A DNA stretch of 64,000 nt from CAZMZW01 sp964571135 (GCA_964571135.1 CAZMZW010000007.1:62001-126000), one strand, 5' to 3'. Shown: positions 1-8,805, counted from the stretch's first letter. The notes: generated by a model not told the origin, from the letters alone. Numbers and translations: made by a program.

Positions 1-429
1 TTCAGGAGTGGGGAAAGGCGCATTATTACCATAAATGCTGGATGTGGACGCCAGAATGAATTTTGGAATTTCGTATTGATGACAGAGTTCTAACAGGTTT
101 AGCGTACCGGTCAGGTTGGTATCGTAATAGGACCAGGGATCGGTCACTGAATCCCTGACGCCGGCTTTTGCCGCCAGATTGATGATGGCATCAAATTTTG
201 GATTATTCTTAAAAATCCCATCCAGTACAGGCCGGTTGCAGATATCTTCATGAAAAAATGTGAATTTTTTATTGGAATTCAGCCTATTAAGCCGCCATTC
301 CTTTAAACGAATATCATAAGCGCTATCCAGGTTGTCAATCCCTGCCACTTGATGCCCGGCTTCCAGGAGAAATTCACATACCCGGGAAGCGATAAAACCA
401 GCTGAGCCAGTGACCAGATAATTGCCCAT
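1..429 (-). CDS. NAD-dependent nucleotide-sugar epimerase/dehydratase, N-terminal part (cut by window edge)
   Basis: Extended SDR fold protein of which only the first 143 residues lie in the window. The start at 429 gives MGNYLVTGSAGFIASRV, a TGxxGxxG-type dinucleotide loop in which the last glycine is alanine. IDNLDSAYDIRLKEWRL follows the second strand, INLAAKAGVRDSV is the NAAxxG-type segment, and STSSIYG supplies the active-site Ser and Tyr. The pattern fits UDP-glucuronate/UDP-glucose 4-epimerases. Its ATG overlaps the stop of the upstream nucleotide-sugar dehydrogenase by one base, so the two are probably translationally coupled and supply sugar precursors for surface polysaccharide. 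The substrate cannot be told from this fragment. Confidence 0.88.
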   Translation of the reverse strand, partial: MGNYLVTGSAGFIASRVCEFLLEAGHQVAGIDNLDSAYDIRLKEWRLNRLNSNKKFTFFHEDICNRPVLDGIFKNNPKFDAIINLAAKAGVRDSVTDPWSYYDTNLTGTLNLLELCHQYEIPKFILASTSSIYGNNAPFPTPE

Positions 430-1745
430 TACAGCCTCACCACCTTGGGATCATTCTTGCCTTTTTTACCCAGTGCATTGCGAGTGTCAACGATCAGTTT
501 GGCAGATTTTTGGATCTGTTCGTAATCATACGCTTTATGATTGGTGACAATCACCACGCAGTCAGCCTGTTGAACCGCCTCAAGATAATCAGCAATGCTG
601 TTCAGTTTCCAATCATTGTGAGCCAATGATTTGATATAAGGGTCGTGATAGCTGACCAAAGCACCTTTTTGCCGAAGGAGATGAATAATATCCAGTGCGG
701 GTGATTCCCGCACATCATCAATATCGGCTTTATATGCCGTCCCCAGTATCAGCACTTTACTGCCTTTTAAAGGTTTTGATTGCTGATTTAATGCGTCTTG
801 AATTTTACCCACTGTAAAACGCGGCATGTTGGTGTTGATCTCGGATGCCAGATCGATAAAACGGGCAGCATAGTTATGTGCTCTAAGCTTCCAGGATAGA
901 TATAAAGGGTCAATAGGAATGCAGTGCCCGCCCAAACCAGGGCCGGGTAAAAATTTCATAAAGCCGAATGGTTTGGTGCTGGCGGCTTCGATCACTTCCC
1001 ATACATCAATGCCAAGGCGGTCACACATGATGGCCATTTCATTTACCAGCCCGATGTTGATCATACGGAAGGTATTTTCCAATATTTTTGTCATCTCAGC
1101 TGCTTCTGCTGAACTGACTGGGATTATGGTCTTAATGGCTTGGCTATACCAGGCAGATGCCACATCCACACAGCGTGGAGTTATCCCGCCCACCACCTTG
1201 GGGGTGTTGAGCGTTGTAAAGTCTGTGCGGCCCGGGTCTACCCTTTCTGGTGAAAAAGCAAGGAAGAAATCCACTCCGACTTTTAAACCACTTTCTTCTT
1301 CCAGACGGGGTAAGACCAATTCACGGGTTGTGCCCGGGTACGTGGTGGATTCCAAAATAATGACCATTTCTGAATGAATATATTTTTTTAATGATTCAGT
1401 TGCATTGATGATAAAGGAAAGGTCAGGATCACCAGTTTTTCGCAATGGGGTGGGAACACAAATGCTGACCGCATCTATTTTTTTGAGCACCGCGAAGTCA
1501 GTTGTTCCTTTTAAATGACCGCTGGATACCAGCTTTTTGATTTGAGCAGAAGGAATATCCATGATATAGCTTTCCCCTCGATTGAGCATGTCCATTTTTT
1601 CAGCCACCGGGTCAATGCCAGTGACATAAAAGCCTGCTTCCGCGAAAACCACCGCCAGGGGTAACCCCACATAACCCAACCCTAAAATAGAGATCTGGGC
1701 AGTTTTGTCTTGAAATCGTGCAATTAGATTTTCAGCGTGGTCCAT
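429..1745 (-). CDS. UDP-sugar 6-dehydrogenase (UDP-GlcNAc/ManNAc dehydrogenase type)
   Basis: Oxidises the C6 hydroxyl of a UDP-sugar to a uronic acid with two NAD+. Residues 22-27 (GLGYVG) are the Rossmann glycine loop, ESTTYPGTT is in the catalytic acyl-enzyme region, and GGHCIPIDP carries the catalytic cysteine near residue 275. The C-terminal UDP-binding domain has the KVLILGTAYKADIDDVRESP signature. The 438-residue length and the IPIDP context fit the WecC/WbpA branch better than plain UDP-glucose dehydrogenase. An AAGGA ribosome site lies about 8 bases before the ATG. It is the first gene of a pair with the epimerase downstream, which suggests a UDP-uronic acid made and then epimerised for the envelope. 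Confidence 0.92.
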   Translation of the reverse strand: MDHAENLIARFQDKTAQISILGLGYVGLPLAVVFAEAGFYVTGIDPVAEKMDMLNRGESYIMDIPSAQIKKLVSSGHLKGTTDFAVLKKIDAVSICVPTPLRKTGDPDLSFIINATESLKKYIHSEMVIILESTTYPGTTRELVLPRLEEESGLKVGVDFFLAFSPERVDPGRTDFTTLNTPKVVGGITPRCVDVASAWYSQAIKTIIPVSSAEAAEMTKILENTFRMINIGLVNEMAIMCDRLGIDVWEVIEAASTKPFGFMKFLPGPGLGGHCIPIDPLYLSWKLRAHNYAARFIDLASEINTNMPRFTVGKIQDALNQQSKPLKGSKVLILGTAYKADIDDVRESPALDIIHLLRQKGALVSYHDPYIKSLAHNDWKLNSIADYLEAVQQADCVVIVTNHKAYDYEQIQKSAKLIVDTRNALGKKGKNDPKVVRL

Positions 1746-1764
1746 TTTTTTATCCTTGCCAATA

Positions 1765-2418
1765 TTAAAACAGGTTCATCTGAGTTGGTTCAGGGTCATC
1801 CTCACTGGAGGGTGTTTTTCCCTCAGCAAAGTTTGGGTTTCGGGGGGTAGAACGTGCTTTTTGGATGTATTCCGGAAGTTTGAGAAAATCCTTTTCGATG
1901 GCAGGTTTGAGGTTGGGTTGATGAAGCCCTGCCGCCGGATGATACATCGCGACGATCATCTGGCCCTTGATCCAGATTGCCTGGCCATGGACCATGCTGA
2001 TCTTTGCATCTGTGAAATAGCGAGCCATGGAATGCCGGCCCAGTGTGACAATGATAAGAGGATGAAGAGCACGGATCTGGCGATCCAAAAAATCGCTGCA
2101 GGCGGATAACTCATCATCCTGAGGATCACGATTGTTCGGTGGGCGGCATTTGACCACGTTCGTGATGAATACCTCCTCACGCTTCAACCCCACTTTATGC
2201 AGCAGTTCTTCCAGGTATTTGCCGGCCTGCCCAACAAATGGACGCCCCTGCTCATTTTCAAAAAAGCCAGGTCCTTCACCAATAAACAGGATCTCTGAAT
2301 TGGCGGGTCCTTCTCCTGGTACGGTATTTTTCCGGGTATAGGCAAGACCGCATTTATTGCAATCATGAATTTCTTGGGAAATATCTGTAAGGATTTTTGA
2401 TGTTTCAAGCACAGACAT
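1765..2418 (-). CDS. Type-4/5 uracil-DNA glycosylase (Fe-S)
   Basis: Removes uracil from DNA in base-excision repair. Near the N-terminus CNKCGLA provides two cluster cysteines, GEGPGFFENEQGRPFVGQAG is the uracil-binding motif, and VVKCRPPNNRDP plus a later SAC supply the other two cysteines of the 4Fe-4S cluster. MYHPAA is the C-terminal leucine-loop histidine motif. I choose ATG at 2418 because GAGGT lies seven bases upstream. A TTG-started extension to 2433 would place that ribosome site inside the coding region. The C-terminal 30 residues are proline/glutamate-rich and probably disordered. Confidence 0.93.
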   Translation of the reverse strand: MSVLETSKILTDISQEIHDCNKCGLAYTRKNTVPGEGPANSEILFIGEGPGFFENEQGRPFVGQAGKYLEELLHKVGLKREEVFITNVVKCRPPNNRDPQDDELSACSDFLDRQIRALHPLIIVTLGRHSMARYFTDAKISMVHGQAIWIKGQMIVAMYHPAAGLHQPNLKPAIEKDFLKLPEYIQKARSTPRNPNFAEGKTPSSEDDPEPTQMNLF

Positions 2419-2479
2419 AAATACCTCAATCAACTATTTTAATTCTTTCCTTGCAATTTATCTATCTGAAATGGAATGA

Positions 2480-3148
2480 TCAGGAAAGGATGGGATCGGA
2501 TGTATGCAGATAGATAGGGGTCATTGTGGCCGGGTCATCAATTTTACCTGTTTTCCACCGCTGCATGGCAATTTCAGCCAGGCAGGCTGGACGGCGCACA
2601 CAATTCGCCGGGGAAGCCAGGATGACGCTCTTCCATTTTCTGGAAAGCGTACGCCGGTCTTCCTCGGTAAATTCGCCACTGACAAGAGTGGGAGAATTAA
2701 TTTGGAAGACCAGGTCTTTGGCGGTCATGACCTGGACAGGGGTATTGCAGACCCATAGGTTATCCATATTTTCATAGATAGCGACTGCCAGTTTTCCGCG
2801 CCCAGCCTGAAGCGCACAAATAAGCGGAAGGTCCCGAATGGGTTGGGAATAGGCCATGATGTCCAGGGTCGGTATGCCGATTACCGGCAGATGGTAGGCA
2901 AGCGCCAGGCCTTTGACAAAAACCAATCCGATACGCAGGCTGGTAAATGACCCTGGCCCCAGAGCGACTGCCAGAGCTTGGATCTGCTCAAACGTGAGGG
3001 CGCAATCTTGCAGAGCTTTTTCCACTGCTGGTGCCAATTCCACTGTATGCCTTCTATGAGTTTTCCAGGTGCGTTCATAGAGTACTTCTGATTCTTTATA
3101 CAGTGCCAAACTCAACCAGGAAGTGGAAGCATCAATAGCCAGGATCAT
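2480..3148 (-). CDS. tsaB: tRNA t6A biosynthesis protein TsaB
   Basis: ASKHA-fold partner of TsaD in threonylcarbamoyl-adenosine (t6A37) tRNA modification. It begins MILAIDASTSWLSLALY, the conserved phosphate-1-like strand. LAVALGPGSFTSLRIGL is the GPGSFTGLR signature of the family, here with Ser for the usual second Gly. At 222 residues it has the normal length. Its start overlaps the stop of tsaE by four bases (ATGA type), which matches the common tsaE-tsaB gene order. TsaD is not in the window. Confidence 0.93.
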   Translation of the reverse strand: MILAIDASTSWLSLALYKESEVLYERTWKTHRRHTVELAPAVEKALQDCALTFEQIQALAVALGPGSFTSLRIGLVFVKGLALAYHLPVIGIPTLDIMAYSQPIRDLPLICALQAGRGKLAVAIYENMDNLWVCNTPVQVMTAKDLVFQINSPTLVSGEFTEEDRRTLSRKWKSVILASPANCVRRPACLAEIAMQRWKTGKIDDPATMTPIYLHTSDPILS

Positions 3149-3645
3149 ATGGAATCCTTGTAGATTTCCTGTCGGATGGATGAGGTGATCTCTTTATAAT
3201 GCTGACCATGTGGCAGGAAGACCATGCGCCTCTGTTCGCTGGCGATCCAATGCATTTCGATCCAAAGATGTTCAGCCGGTAATGCACCCTGTATCCGCTC
3301 AGGCCATTCGGTTAGCAGGATTCCCCGATCCATAAGGTCATTCAGATCGAGCACTTCGGCTTCATTGGCATCTTTTAAACGGTAGGCATCCAGATGATAC
3401 ATTTCAGCGTTGTCTGCACGGCGATATTGATTGATCAGGACAAAAGTGGGGCTGGTCACCATATCAGTAGATCCCCATCCTTGAGCGATACCCTGCACAA
3501 ATGTTGTTTTTCCAGCGCCAAGGTCCCCAAACAGGCAAACCACATCCCCAATTTTTAATTGACTTCCCAAGCGGGCGCCTATCCGCCGTGTTTGCTCAGG
3601 GCTGCGGCTGATAAATTCAAAGGAATTTTCATTCAGGATCGGCAT
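3145..3645 (-). CDS. tsaE: tRNA t6A biosynthesis ATPase TsaE
   Basis: Small P-loop ATPase that drives turnover of the TsaB-TsaD complex. GDLGAGKTTFVQGIAQGWG near residues 40-58 is the Walker A region with the family-typical following segment. VTSPTFVLINQY is the switch-like strand, MYHLDAYRL is the Walker B-like motif, and LTEWPERI is the conserved WxE motif. 166 residues is normal. No clear Shine-Dalgarno precedes the ATG. It overlaps tsaB and forms a two-gene unit with it. Confidence 0.93.
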   Translation of the reverse strand: MPILNENSFEFISRSPEQTRRIGARLGSQLKIGDVVCLFGDLGAGKTTFVQGIAQGWGSTDMVTSPTFVLINQYRRADNAEMYHLDAYRLKDANEAEVLDLNDLMDRGILLTEWPERIQGALPAEHLWIEMHWIASEQRRMVFLPHGQHYKEITSSIRQEIYKDSI

Positions 3646-3669
3646 GTTGGATAGTCGGTTAATAAGAAA

Positions 3670-4815
3670 TTAAGAGATCACACCCGTATATTTGGCTGCC
3701 AGGCGGGCGATTTCGCGGGATGCATTCGGTCTGGCAAGGCCGGAGGCAATGTCGGCCACTTTTTTTCGCTTCTCAGGATTTTCCAGCCAATCGGTCAGGG
3801 TGGTGATGATATCATCCACATCCGGCGCCCAGACACCCGCACCTTCATCAACGACATAGGACACGTTGCCTTCTTCCTGCCCTGGAATGCGGTGATAGAT
3901 GATCATTGGCAGTCCGGCGATGAATGCCTCGCTGATGGTGCCCGGTCCAGCTTTGGTGATCAGTATATCCGCGGCTTGCATGAATTCGGGCATTTCTTTG
4001 ACAAAACCATAGGTAAAAGCAGGGATATTCCAGGTGTGCTTATCCAATTTTATTTTCATCCGTTTATTCTTTCCGGTGATGACTGCCACACCACAGGGTA
4101 ATTCAGCCTTATCCACGGCAAGAGCCACTTTATCCAGTGGTCCCATGCCTTCGCCTCCGCCCACCAGCAATACCATGGGTTTTTTCTCCGGCCAGCCGAG
4201 TTTGGCACGCAGAGCCTTGCGATCGCCGGCAGGGTGGCAGAATTTATCGGCCACTGGTAAGCCAATGACGCGGATTTTATCTTTGCTTAAATTCGCAAGC
4301 CTGGCTTTTGTGGCGGCTTGGGGTGTGGGTACGATCACCTCGCTGGCGCCATTGTTGAACCAGGCTACATGCGTGGAGACAAGGTCTGTTACCACTACTA
4401 AATAAGGGATCTCGATTTTTTTCTTTTTTAAACCCCTCAACATTGGCGTATTGACCAATGGATGCACAGCGATGATCATATCGCAGGGGTGTTGGCGGAT
4501 CAAACGATACATGGGCAGGCGGATATAAGGCCAGAGAGTGGCATACACTCTGCGCATGGTGTCCACATCATCGCTGCCCTTAAACATCCATTCCCACATA
4601 TAGGTCATTTTGGACATTGCGGGGTAGGTAGGTCCAGCCAGGTTAAGAGGAGGGGGTGCATAGTCCTTGAAAAAATCCACCATTTCTGTGGTAAATCGAT
4701 CCGGAAATTCCAAATTAATGGCTTCAATGATTGCTTCAGCTGCACTGCGATGACCTCCGCCTGTATCAGCAAAAAGAAAAAGGATATTTGGTTTTTGATC
4801 AGTCTTTTTGGGCAT
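3670..4815 (-). CDS. MGDG-synthase-like glycolipid glycosyltransferase (GT28)
   Basis: Transfers a sugar from a nucleotide donor to diacylglycerol or a related lipid at the inner face of the membrane. The N-terminus NILFLFADTGGGHRSAAEAI is the glycine-rich acceptor-domain loop typical of MGDG synthase and UgtP. The C-terminal half has LVGGGEGMG, ITGKNKRMK and ITKAGPGTISEAFIAGLPMI, the donor-binding region shared with MurG. I favour ATG 4815 over 4821 because the AAGGA box overlaps the first ATG but sits five bases before the second. The gene overlaps the end of DUF951 by 17 bases and probably shares its transcript. Confidence 0.88.
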   Translation of the reverse strand: MPKKTDQKPNILFLFADTGGGHRSAAEAIIEAINLEFPDRFTTEMVDFFKDYAPPPLNLAGPTYPAMSKMTYMWEWMFKGSDDVDTMRRVYATLWPYIRLPMYRLIRQHPCDMIIAVHPLVNTPMLRGLKKKKIEIPYLVVVTDLVSTHVAWFNNGASEVIVPTPQAATKARLANLSKDKIRVIGLPVADKFCHPAGDRKALRAKLGWPEKKPMVLLVGGGEGMGPLDKVALAVDKAELPCGVAVITGKNKRMKIKLDKHTWNIPAFTYGFVKEMPEFMQAADILITKAGPGTISEAFIAGLPMIIYHRIPGQEEGNVSYVVDEGAGVWAPDVDDIITTLTDWLENPEKRKKVADIASGLARPNASREIARLAAKYTGVIS

Positions 4816-5005
4816 GGGCATCCTTATTCAGAATGGATTTCATTTTATTGGAGAGCTCGCGTCGGGAGAGCATCACTCGCCGGCCGCACTGACAGCATTC
4901 CAATCGAATATCTGCGCCGAGGCGGACTACCTTCCAGGTGGAGCTGCCGCAGGGATGAAGCTTTTTCATTTTAACGATATCCTCCAGTCTCAAATCCGGC
5001 AGCAT
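4799..5005 (-). CDS. DUF951 family small protein
   Basis: Conserved protein of unknown function. The start at 5005 gives MLPDLRLEDIVKMKKLHPCG, the usual start of the family, then a short beta-barrel-like body with a CxxC pair (ECCQCGRRV) that could bind zinc. An upstream TTG at 5044 would add 13 residues unlike the family. A TATAAT box on the minus strand (5017-5012) ends only six bases before this ATG, so the mRNA may be leaderless. It is followed by the GT28 gene with a 17-base overlap. Confidence 0.85.
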   Translation of the reverse strand: MLPDLRLEDIVKMKKLHPCGSSTWKVVRLGADIRLECCQCGRRVMLSRRELSNKMKSILNKDAHAQKD

Positions 5006-5011
5006 GCCAAG

Positions 5012-5031
5012 ATTATAACCCATGTTATAAT
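5012..5031. promoter_or_regulatory. Back-to-back TATAAT -10 boxes between DUF951 and the M50 protease
   Basis: A minus-strand TATAAT at 5017-5012 serves DUF951, and a plus-strand TATAAT at 5026-5031 lies 41 bases before the M50 protease ATG. The two boxes are eight bases apart, so polymerase can hardly occupy both at once. I see no convincing -35 box at the right spacing for either, which makes the call partly inferential. Confidence 0.5.
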
Positions 5032-5072
5032 CCGCTCGTTGCAAAGGAAATTTGATATTTTAAGGTTTCTTC

Positions 5073-5723
5073 ATGCTTAATTCTTCTCCACAAATGCTGG
5101 TCTCCGCGGTAATCACCCTGGTGATTGCATTGACTTTCCATGAATTCGCGCATGCCTGGGTGGCAAAAAGATTTGGTGATGATACAGCGGAACGTGCCGG
5201 GCGATTGACCCTCAACCCGCTGGCCCATCTGGATCCCATCGGAAGCCTGATGCTTATCTTCGTCGGTTTCGGTTGGGCAAAGCCAGTACCGGTGAATCCA
5301 AATATCATCCGCCGTTCGGGAAAAGCAGCCTTAATGCTGGTTTCCATCGCTGGCCCGCTGACAAATTTATGCCTGGCAATCCTGGCAGCGATTCCTTTGC
5401 GTTTTAATTTGGTCCCGGTTCAAACGGTTTCGGCGAACATTCTCCCGACCCCTTTTTATTTTCTTTGGTATTTTTTCACAATCAATCTCAGCTTGATGGT
5501 TTTCAATCTACTGCCTATCCCGCCTCTGGACGGACATGAGATATTAAGTTTTCTTCTTCCACCTGACCTTGCCGAACGTTGGGAAAACTTCGGTTATCAA
5601 TATGGCATATATATATTGATCGCATTATTGATGATCGCTCCGATGCTGGGATTTGATTTTGTCGGGCTGGTCATGCGGCCGATCATAAGTTTTATCTCAA
5701 GATTATTATTGGGTACCCCTTAA
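5073..5723 (+). CDS. Site-2-protease-like membrane metalloprotease (M50)
   Basis: Intramembrane zinc protease of the M50 group with several membrane helices. HEFAH at residues 23-27 is the HExxH zinc motif in the first helix. NLLPIPPLDGHE near residue 150 carries the third zinc ligand (the LDG aspartate). At 216 residues it is the short PDZ-less form common in bacteria, and its substrate is unknown. Its stop overlaps the start of the next gene by one base (TAATG), so both are co-transcribed. It diverges from DUF951 across a very short promoter region. Confidence 0.92.
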   Translation: MLNSSPQMLVSAVITLVIALTFHEFAHAWVAKRFGDDTAERAGRLTLNPLAHLDPIGSLMLIFVGFGWAKPVPVNPNIIRRSGKAALMLVSIAGPLTNLCLAILAAIPLRFNLVPVQTVSANILPTPFYFLWYFFTINLSLMVFNLLPIPPLDGHEILSFLLPPDLAERWENFGYQYGIYILIALLMIAPMLGFDFVGLVMRPIISFISRLLLGTP

Positions 5724-6640
5724 TGAAAATAAATCTGGCCGTCATTGGACTAGATCGAATTGGCGTATCCATCGGAATGGCGCTGGGTAAAAAAGACGTT
5801 GAGAAGGAGTGCATGGGTATTGACCTTGACCCCAAAAAAGTACAAGCAGCCCAAAATTTTCATGCTTTTTATCAGATAACCTCAAAACTGGATAATGCCA
5901 TTCAAGCGGCTGATCTGGTTTTAGTTGACCTGCCCCTGGATGAAGTCAAAGATATTTTCGCCAGGATCGCCCAATGGATAAAAAAAGACGCTGTTTTGCT
6001 TTATTTTTCAGCTTTACCTGCAATAGCGTCTGGGTGGGCTGGGAAGCTGCTGCCTGAAAATGTTCATTTTGTGGCGCTGACTCCTTCGATAAACCCAAAG
6101 TATATTGAAGAATCGGATCAATCGACCCCCCAGGCCGATCTTTTCGAAAACAGCCAGATGTTGATCAGCCATAACCCCAATATCCCGCCCCGAGTGATCC
6201 AGATCGCTGTTGATTTAACCAACATGCTGGGCTCAAAACCCTGTTTTGCAGACTTGGTGGAAGTGGATGGTTTACAGACGATTGCACAATTTTTACCGCG
6301 AATTTCCGCGGCGGCTGTGATGGAAGAAGCATTGAATGAACCGGGTTGGAAAGACGCCAGTAAATTGGCTGGAGATGATCTGGCAAACGCAACCCGATTG
6401 CTGAATTCAATTATGGATGAAAACCAGGGACAGTTGCTAATTGAGAACAAGGAAAATTCCTTGAGAGTGATTTCTAATTTGCAGATCTCACTCGCAAAAA
6501 TCGCTCAATTGATTAATGCCGGCGACCATCAGAAACTACAGGAACACCTGGAAAGCCTGCGGATGGAGAGAGAAAAATGGCTGGGCAGTCGCAGAGATGT
6601 TCAACCTAAAAAGAAGACCTCACTTTTAGGGCGTAAATAA
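5723..6640 (+). CDS. TyrA-like (prephenate dehydrogenase-like) NAD(P)-binding protein
   Basis: The N-terminal Rossmann domain (LAVIGLDRIGVSIGMALG) keeps the spacing of a dinucleotide loop but reads GLDRIG rather than GxGxxG, so its first glycine pair is weakened. The strand ending in the MGIDLDPKK acidic residue favours NAD. A helical C-terminal domain follows, as in prephenate/arogenate dehydrogenases. I see no clear substrate-binding signature. It is coupled to the M50 protease, not to an aromatic amino-acid gene, so a non-biosynthetic role is possible. The last 25 residues are lysine-rich. Confidence 0.65.
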   Translation: MKINLAVIGLDRIGVSIGMALGKKDVEKECMGIDLDPKKVQAAQNFHAFYQITSKLDNAIQAADLVLVDLPLDEVKDIFARIAQWIKKDAVLLYFSALPAIASGWAGKLLPENVHFVALTPSINPKYIEESDQSTPQADLFENSQMLISHNPNIPPRVIQIAVDLTNMLGSKPCFADLVEVDGLQTIAQFLPRISAAAVMEEALNEPGWKDASKLAGDDLANATRLLNSIMDENQGQLLIENKENSLRVISNLQISLAKIAQLINAGDHQKLQEHLESLRMEREKWLGSRRDVQPKKKTSLLGRK

Positions 6641-6661
6641 CCATTCACCAAAGGTAAATAA

Positions 6662-6934
6662 ATGAAATACTTCTGCTATTTACTGGAATGCAGCGATAGC
6701 AGTTTTTATTGCGGCTGGACCATTAACCTGGATAAACGCACGGGTTGTCACAACCGCGGCAAAGGGGCTCGTTATACGCGCTGCCGCTTACCGGTAAAAT
6801 TGGTTTATTACGAGGAATTCCCTGACCGTTCGAGTGCCATGCGCCAAGAAAGAAAAATCAAAAGATTTACCCATCTAAGGAAAAAAAAATTGATCCAAGG
6901 ATTCCACCATGATCGATCCACAAACCCTGATTAA
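6662..6934 (+). CDS. GIY-YIG nuclease-superfamily small protein
   Basis: Ninety-residue single-domain protein of the YhbQ/UvrC-N type. The GIY part reads FCYLLECSDSSFYCGWT, in which the second (YIG) motif is YCG. CHNRGKGARYTRCR contains the conserved HNxGKGxxYTR block, and Glu in QERKIKRF matches the metal-binding glutamate. The cellular role of these stand-alone proteins is unsettled. Its last 26 bases overlap the start of galK, whose AAGGA ribosome site therefore lies inside this gene. Confidence 0.85.
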   Translation: MKYFCYLLECSDSSFYCGWTINLDKRTGCHNRGKGARYTRCRLPVKLVYYEEFPDRSSAMRQERKIKRFTHLRKKKLIQGFHHDRSTNPD

Positions 6935-8078
6935 TCGGCTCCCCGGTGCAACAATTCTGGCTATAGCTCCCGGCCGGGTCAATTTGCTGGGTGAACATGT
7001 GGATTACAACAGCGGGATTGTGCTGCCCATTGCCATTGACAGGCGGGTTTATGTGGCTGCCAGACCGCGTGAGGATCAAAGAGTGGACCTGCATGCGCTG
7101 GATCTAAATCAAAGAATTTCGTTTGATCTGCAAAAATTAACTGACCGCGTGGATATCAATGGTAGCCCTTTACCTGCCTGGGCGCTCTATCCGGCAGGGG
7201 TGGCATGGGTATTGTTGAACAAAGGCTTTAAACTTAATGGGATTGATGCAGTATATTCCTCGGATGTACCCATCGGCGCCGGCTTGAGCAGCTCGGCAGC
7301 AGTGGAACTGGCGTTCGCCGTCCTCTGGCAGGTATTGGCCGGCTGGGAAGCCGACCGGATGACGCTGGCACGCATCTGCCAGATGGCAGAGAATCAGTAT
7401 GTGGGGGTGAACTGCGGTCTAATGGATCAATTTGCATGCGCACATGGTGTGGCCAGGCATGCGCTTTACTTCGATACCCGCAGCCTGGATTGGCACCCCG
7501 TGCCATTACCACCTGGTACGGTTGTGGTGGTGGCCGATTCAGGAGTACGCCGTGAACTGGCGACCTCGGCATACAACGAACGACGCGCATCTTGCGAAAA
7601 AGCGGTGGAATTGTTGCACAGCCGCCTTCCATCAATTCAATCCTTGCGGGATGTAAGCCCGGATCAGTTGCGTACGAATGTGGATTTGCTTCCAGAAGAA
7701 GTATACAAACGCGCCTGCCATGTGGTGGAGGAAATCGACCGCGTGAATCGCGCGAATGGTTACCTAATAAAGGATGATGCCAAAGAATTTGGCAAACTGA
7801 TGTTTGAGGGTCATCGCTCCCTGCGCGACCTGTATGAAGTGAGCTGCCCGGAATTGGACGCACTGGTGGAAATTGCCAGCGGATTTCCCGAGTGTTATGG
7901 CGCGCGCTTAACCGGGGCTGGATTTGGCGGCTGTACTGTGAACCTGGTACAGGCCGAAAAAGCAAATGGTTTTATTACTAAGTTAAAAGATGCATATTTT
8001 CAAAAAATGAAAAGGCATGCAGAAGTGGTTCTTTGCCAGGCCAGCCGTGGAGCCTATACCGAAAAACTTCTGGTTTAA
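6909..8078 (+). CDS. galK: Galactokinase
   Basis: GHMP kinase that phosphorylates galactose at C1 as the entry to the Leloir pathway. PGRVNLLGEHVDYNSG near residues 20-36 is the galactokinase signature and binds the sugar. PIGAGLSSSAAVELA near residue 120 is the ATP-binding glycine/serine loop. NCGLMDQFAC carries the catalytic aspartate near residue 173. GARLTGAGFGGCTV is the C-terminal GHMP motif. 389 residues is normal. No galT or galE is adjacent. A strong hairpin terminator follows within 5 bases of the stop. Confidence 0.96.
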   Translation: MIDPQTLINRLPGATILAIAPGRVNLLGEHVDYNSGIVLPIAIDRRVYVAARPREDQRVDLHALDLNQRISFDLQKLTDRVDINGSPLPAWALYPAGVAWVLLNKGFKLNGIDAVYSSDVPIGAGLSSSAAVELAFAVLWQVLAGWEADRMTLARICQMAENQYVGVNCGLMDQFACAHGVARHALYFDTRSLDWHPVPLPPGTVVVVADSGVRRELATSAYNERRASCEKAVELLHSRLPSIQSLRDVSPDQLRTNVDLLPEEVYKRACHVVEEIDRVNRANGYLIKDDAKEFGKLMFEGHRSLRDLYEVSCPELDALVEIASGFPECYGARLTGAGFGGCTVNLVQAEKANGFITKLKDAYFQKMKRHAEVVLCQASRGAYTEKLLV

Positions 8079-8082
8079 ATAA

Positions 8083-8111
8083 AAACATCGCTCCTATCGC
8101 GAGCGATGTTT
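8083..8111. terminator. Bidirectional hairpin terminator between galK and the phosphoribosyltransferase
   Basis: AAACATCGCTC (8083-8093) pairs with GAGCGATGTTT (8101-8111) around a 7-base loop. A-rich and T-rich flanks on both sides allow termination in both directions between these convergent genes. Confidence 0.85.
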
Positions 8112-8128
8112 GCTCTCAGTCAGTATCC

Positions 8129-8683
8129 TTAATCTTTGAATAGGGGTAAATTACCCAGGGATATGGCATGCTTCCATTTATCCGGGTCACCCTCGGTAAA
8201 AATGGCTGCCTCCACGGTAACGGTCGCGCCGGCTTTAAGCACGATATTGCGCATCCCTTCCAGTGTCGAACCGGTGCTGATCACATCGTCCACGATGGCT
8301 GCCCGCTTTCCTTTCAGCAAGGCAATATCCTTTTCATCCAGGATCAAGGTCTGGGGTTTACCGGTGGTGATGGAGAGGGTTTCGGCGCGGATGGCTTCAC
8401 CCATATACACTTTGTATTCCTTGCGCAAAACCACATATGGTTTCTTTGTTTCTGCTGCCAGTACATGCACCAGGGGAATGCTCTTGGATTCGGCTGTCAC
8501 CAATGTATCAAAGGAATTCAGATCCATTTTTTCTGCCAGGCATTTGGCTGCCGCAGCCACCAATTCGATATCTCCCAGAATATTAAGGATTGCGATCTTT
8601 AACCCTGGGCTGACCTCAAACAAACGCAGCTCACGGTGTACCCCCCCGATCTCGATTGGGTAAGTTTTTCTTGTTTCTTTCAT
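8129..8683 (-). CDS. Adenine/xanthine-type phosphoribosyltransferase
   Basis: Type I PRTase of 184 residues. AAIVDDVISTGSTLEGM is the PRPP-binding loop (DDVxxTGxT), and VVLRKEYKVYM resembles the flexible catalytic loop region of Apt/Xpt-type purine PRTases. It probably salvages a purine base into its nucleotide or acts as a regulator of the PurR type. No DNA-binding domain is visible. It stands alone on the minus strand, convergent with galK. Confidence 0.82.
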   Translation of the reverse strand: MKETRKTYPIEIGGVHRELRLFEVSPGLKIAILNILGDIELVAAAAKCLAEKMDLNSFDTLVTAESKSIPLVHVLAAETKKPYVVLRKEYKVYMGEAIRAETLSITTGKPQTLILDEKDIALLKGKRAAIVDDVISTGSTLEGMRNIVLKAGATVTVEAAIFTEGDPDKWKHAISLGNLPLFKD

Positions 8684-8805
8684 GGAATTGCTTCTTTCAA
8701 CTGAGGATTTTTATTAAATGAATATCAAATTCTGTTCTAGATTATATCGGAAAAAAGGAAAATATTTTATTAAAAATTGTTGAAGGGAAAAAACTGCTTA
8801 TTAAA

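Noticed and set aside
919..1377. Plus-strand ORF of 152 residues
   Set aside because: It lies antisense inside the nucleotide-sugar dehydrogenase, whose motifs and codons are clearly real. No ribosome site or family resemblance.
7234..7965. Minus-strand ORF of 243 residues
   Set aside because: Antisense shadow of galK in a GC-rich stretch; its composition (Pro, Arg, Ser, His) is typical of a mirror frame.
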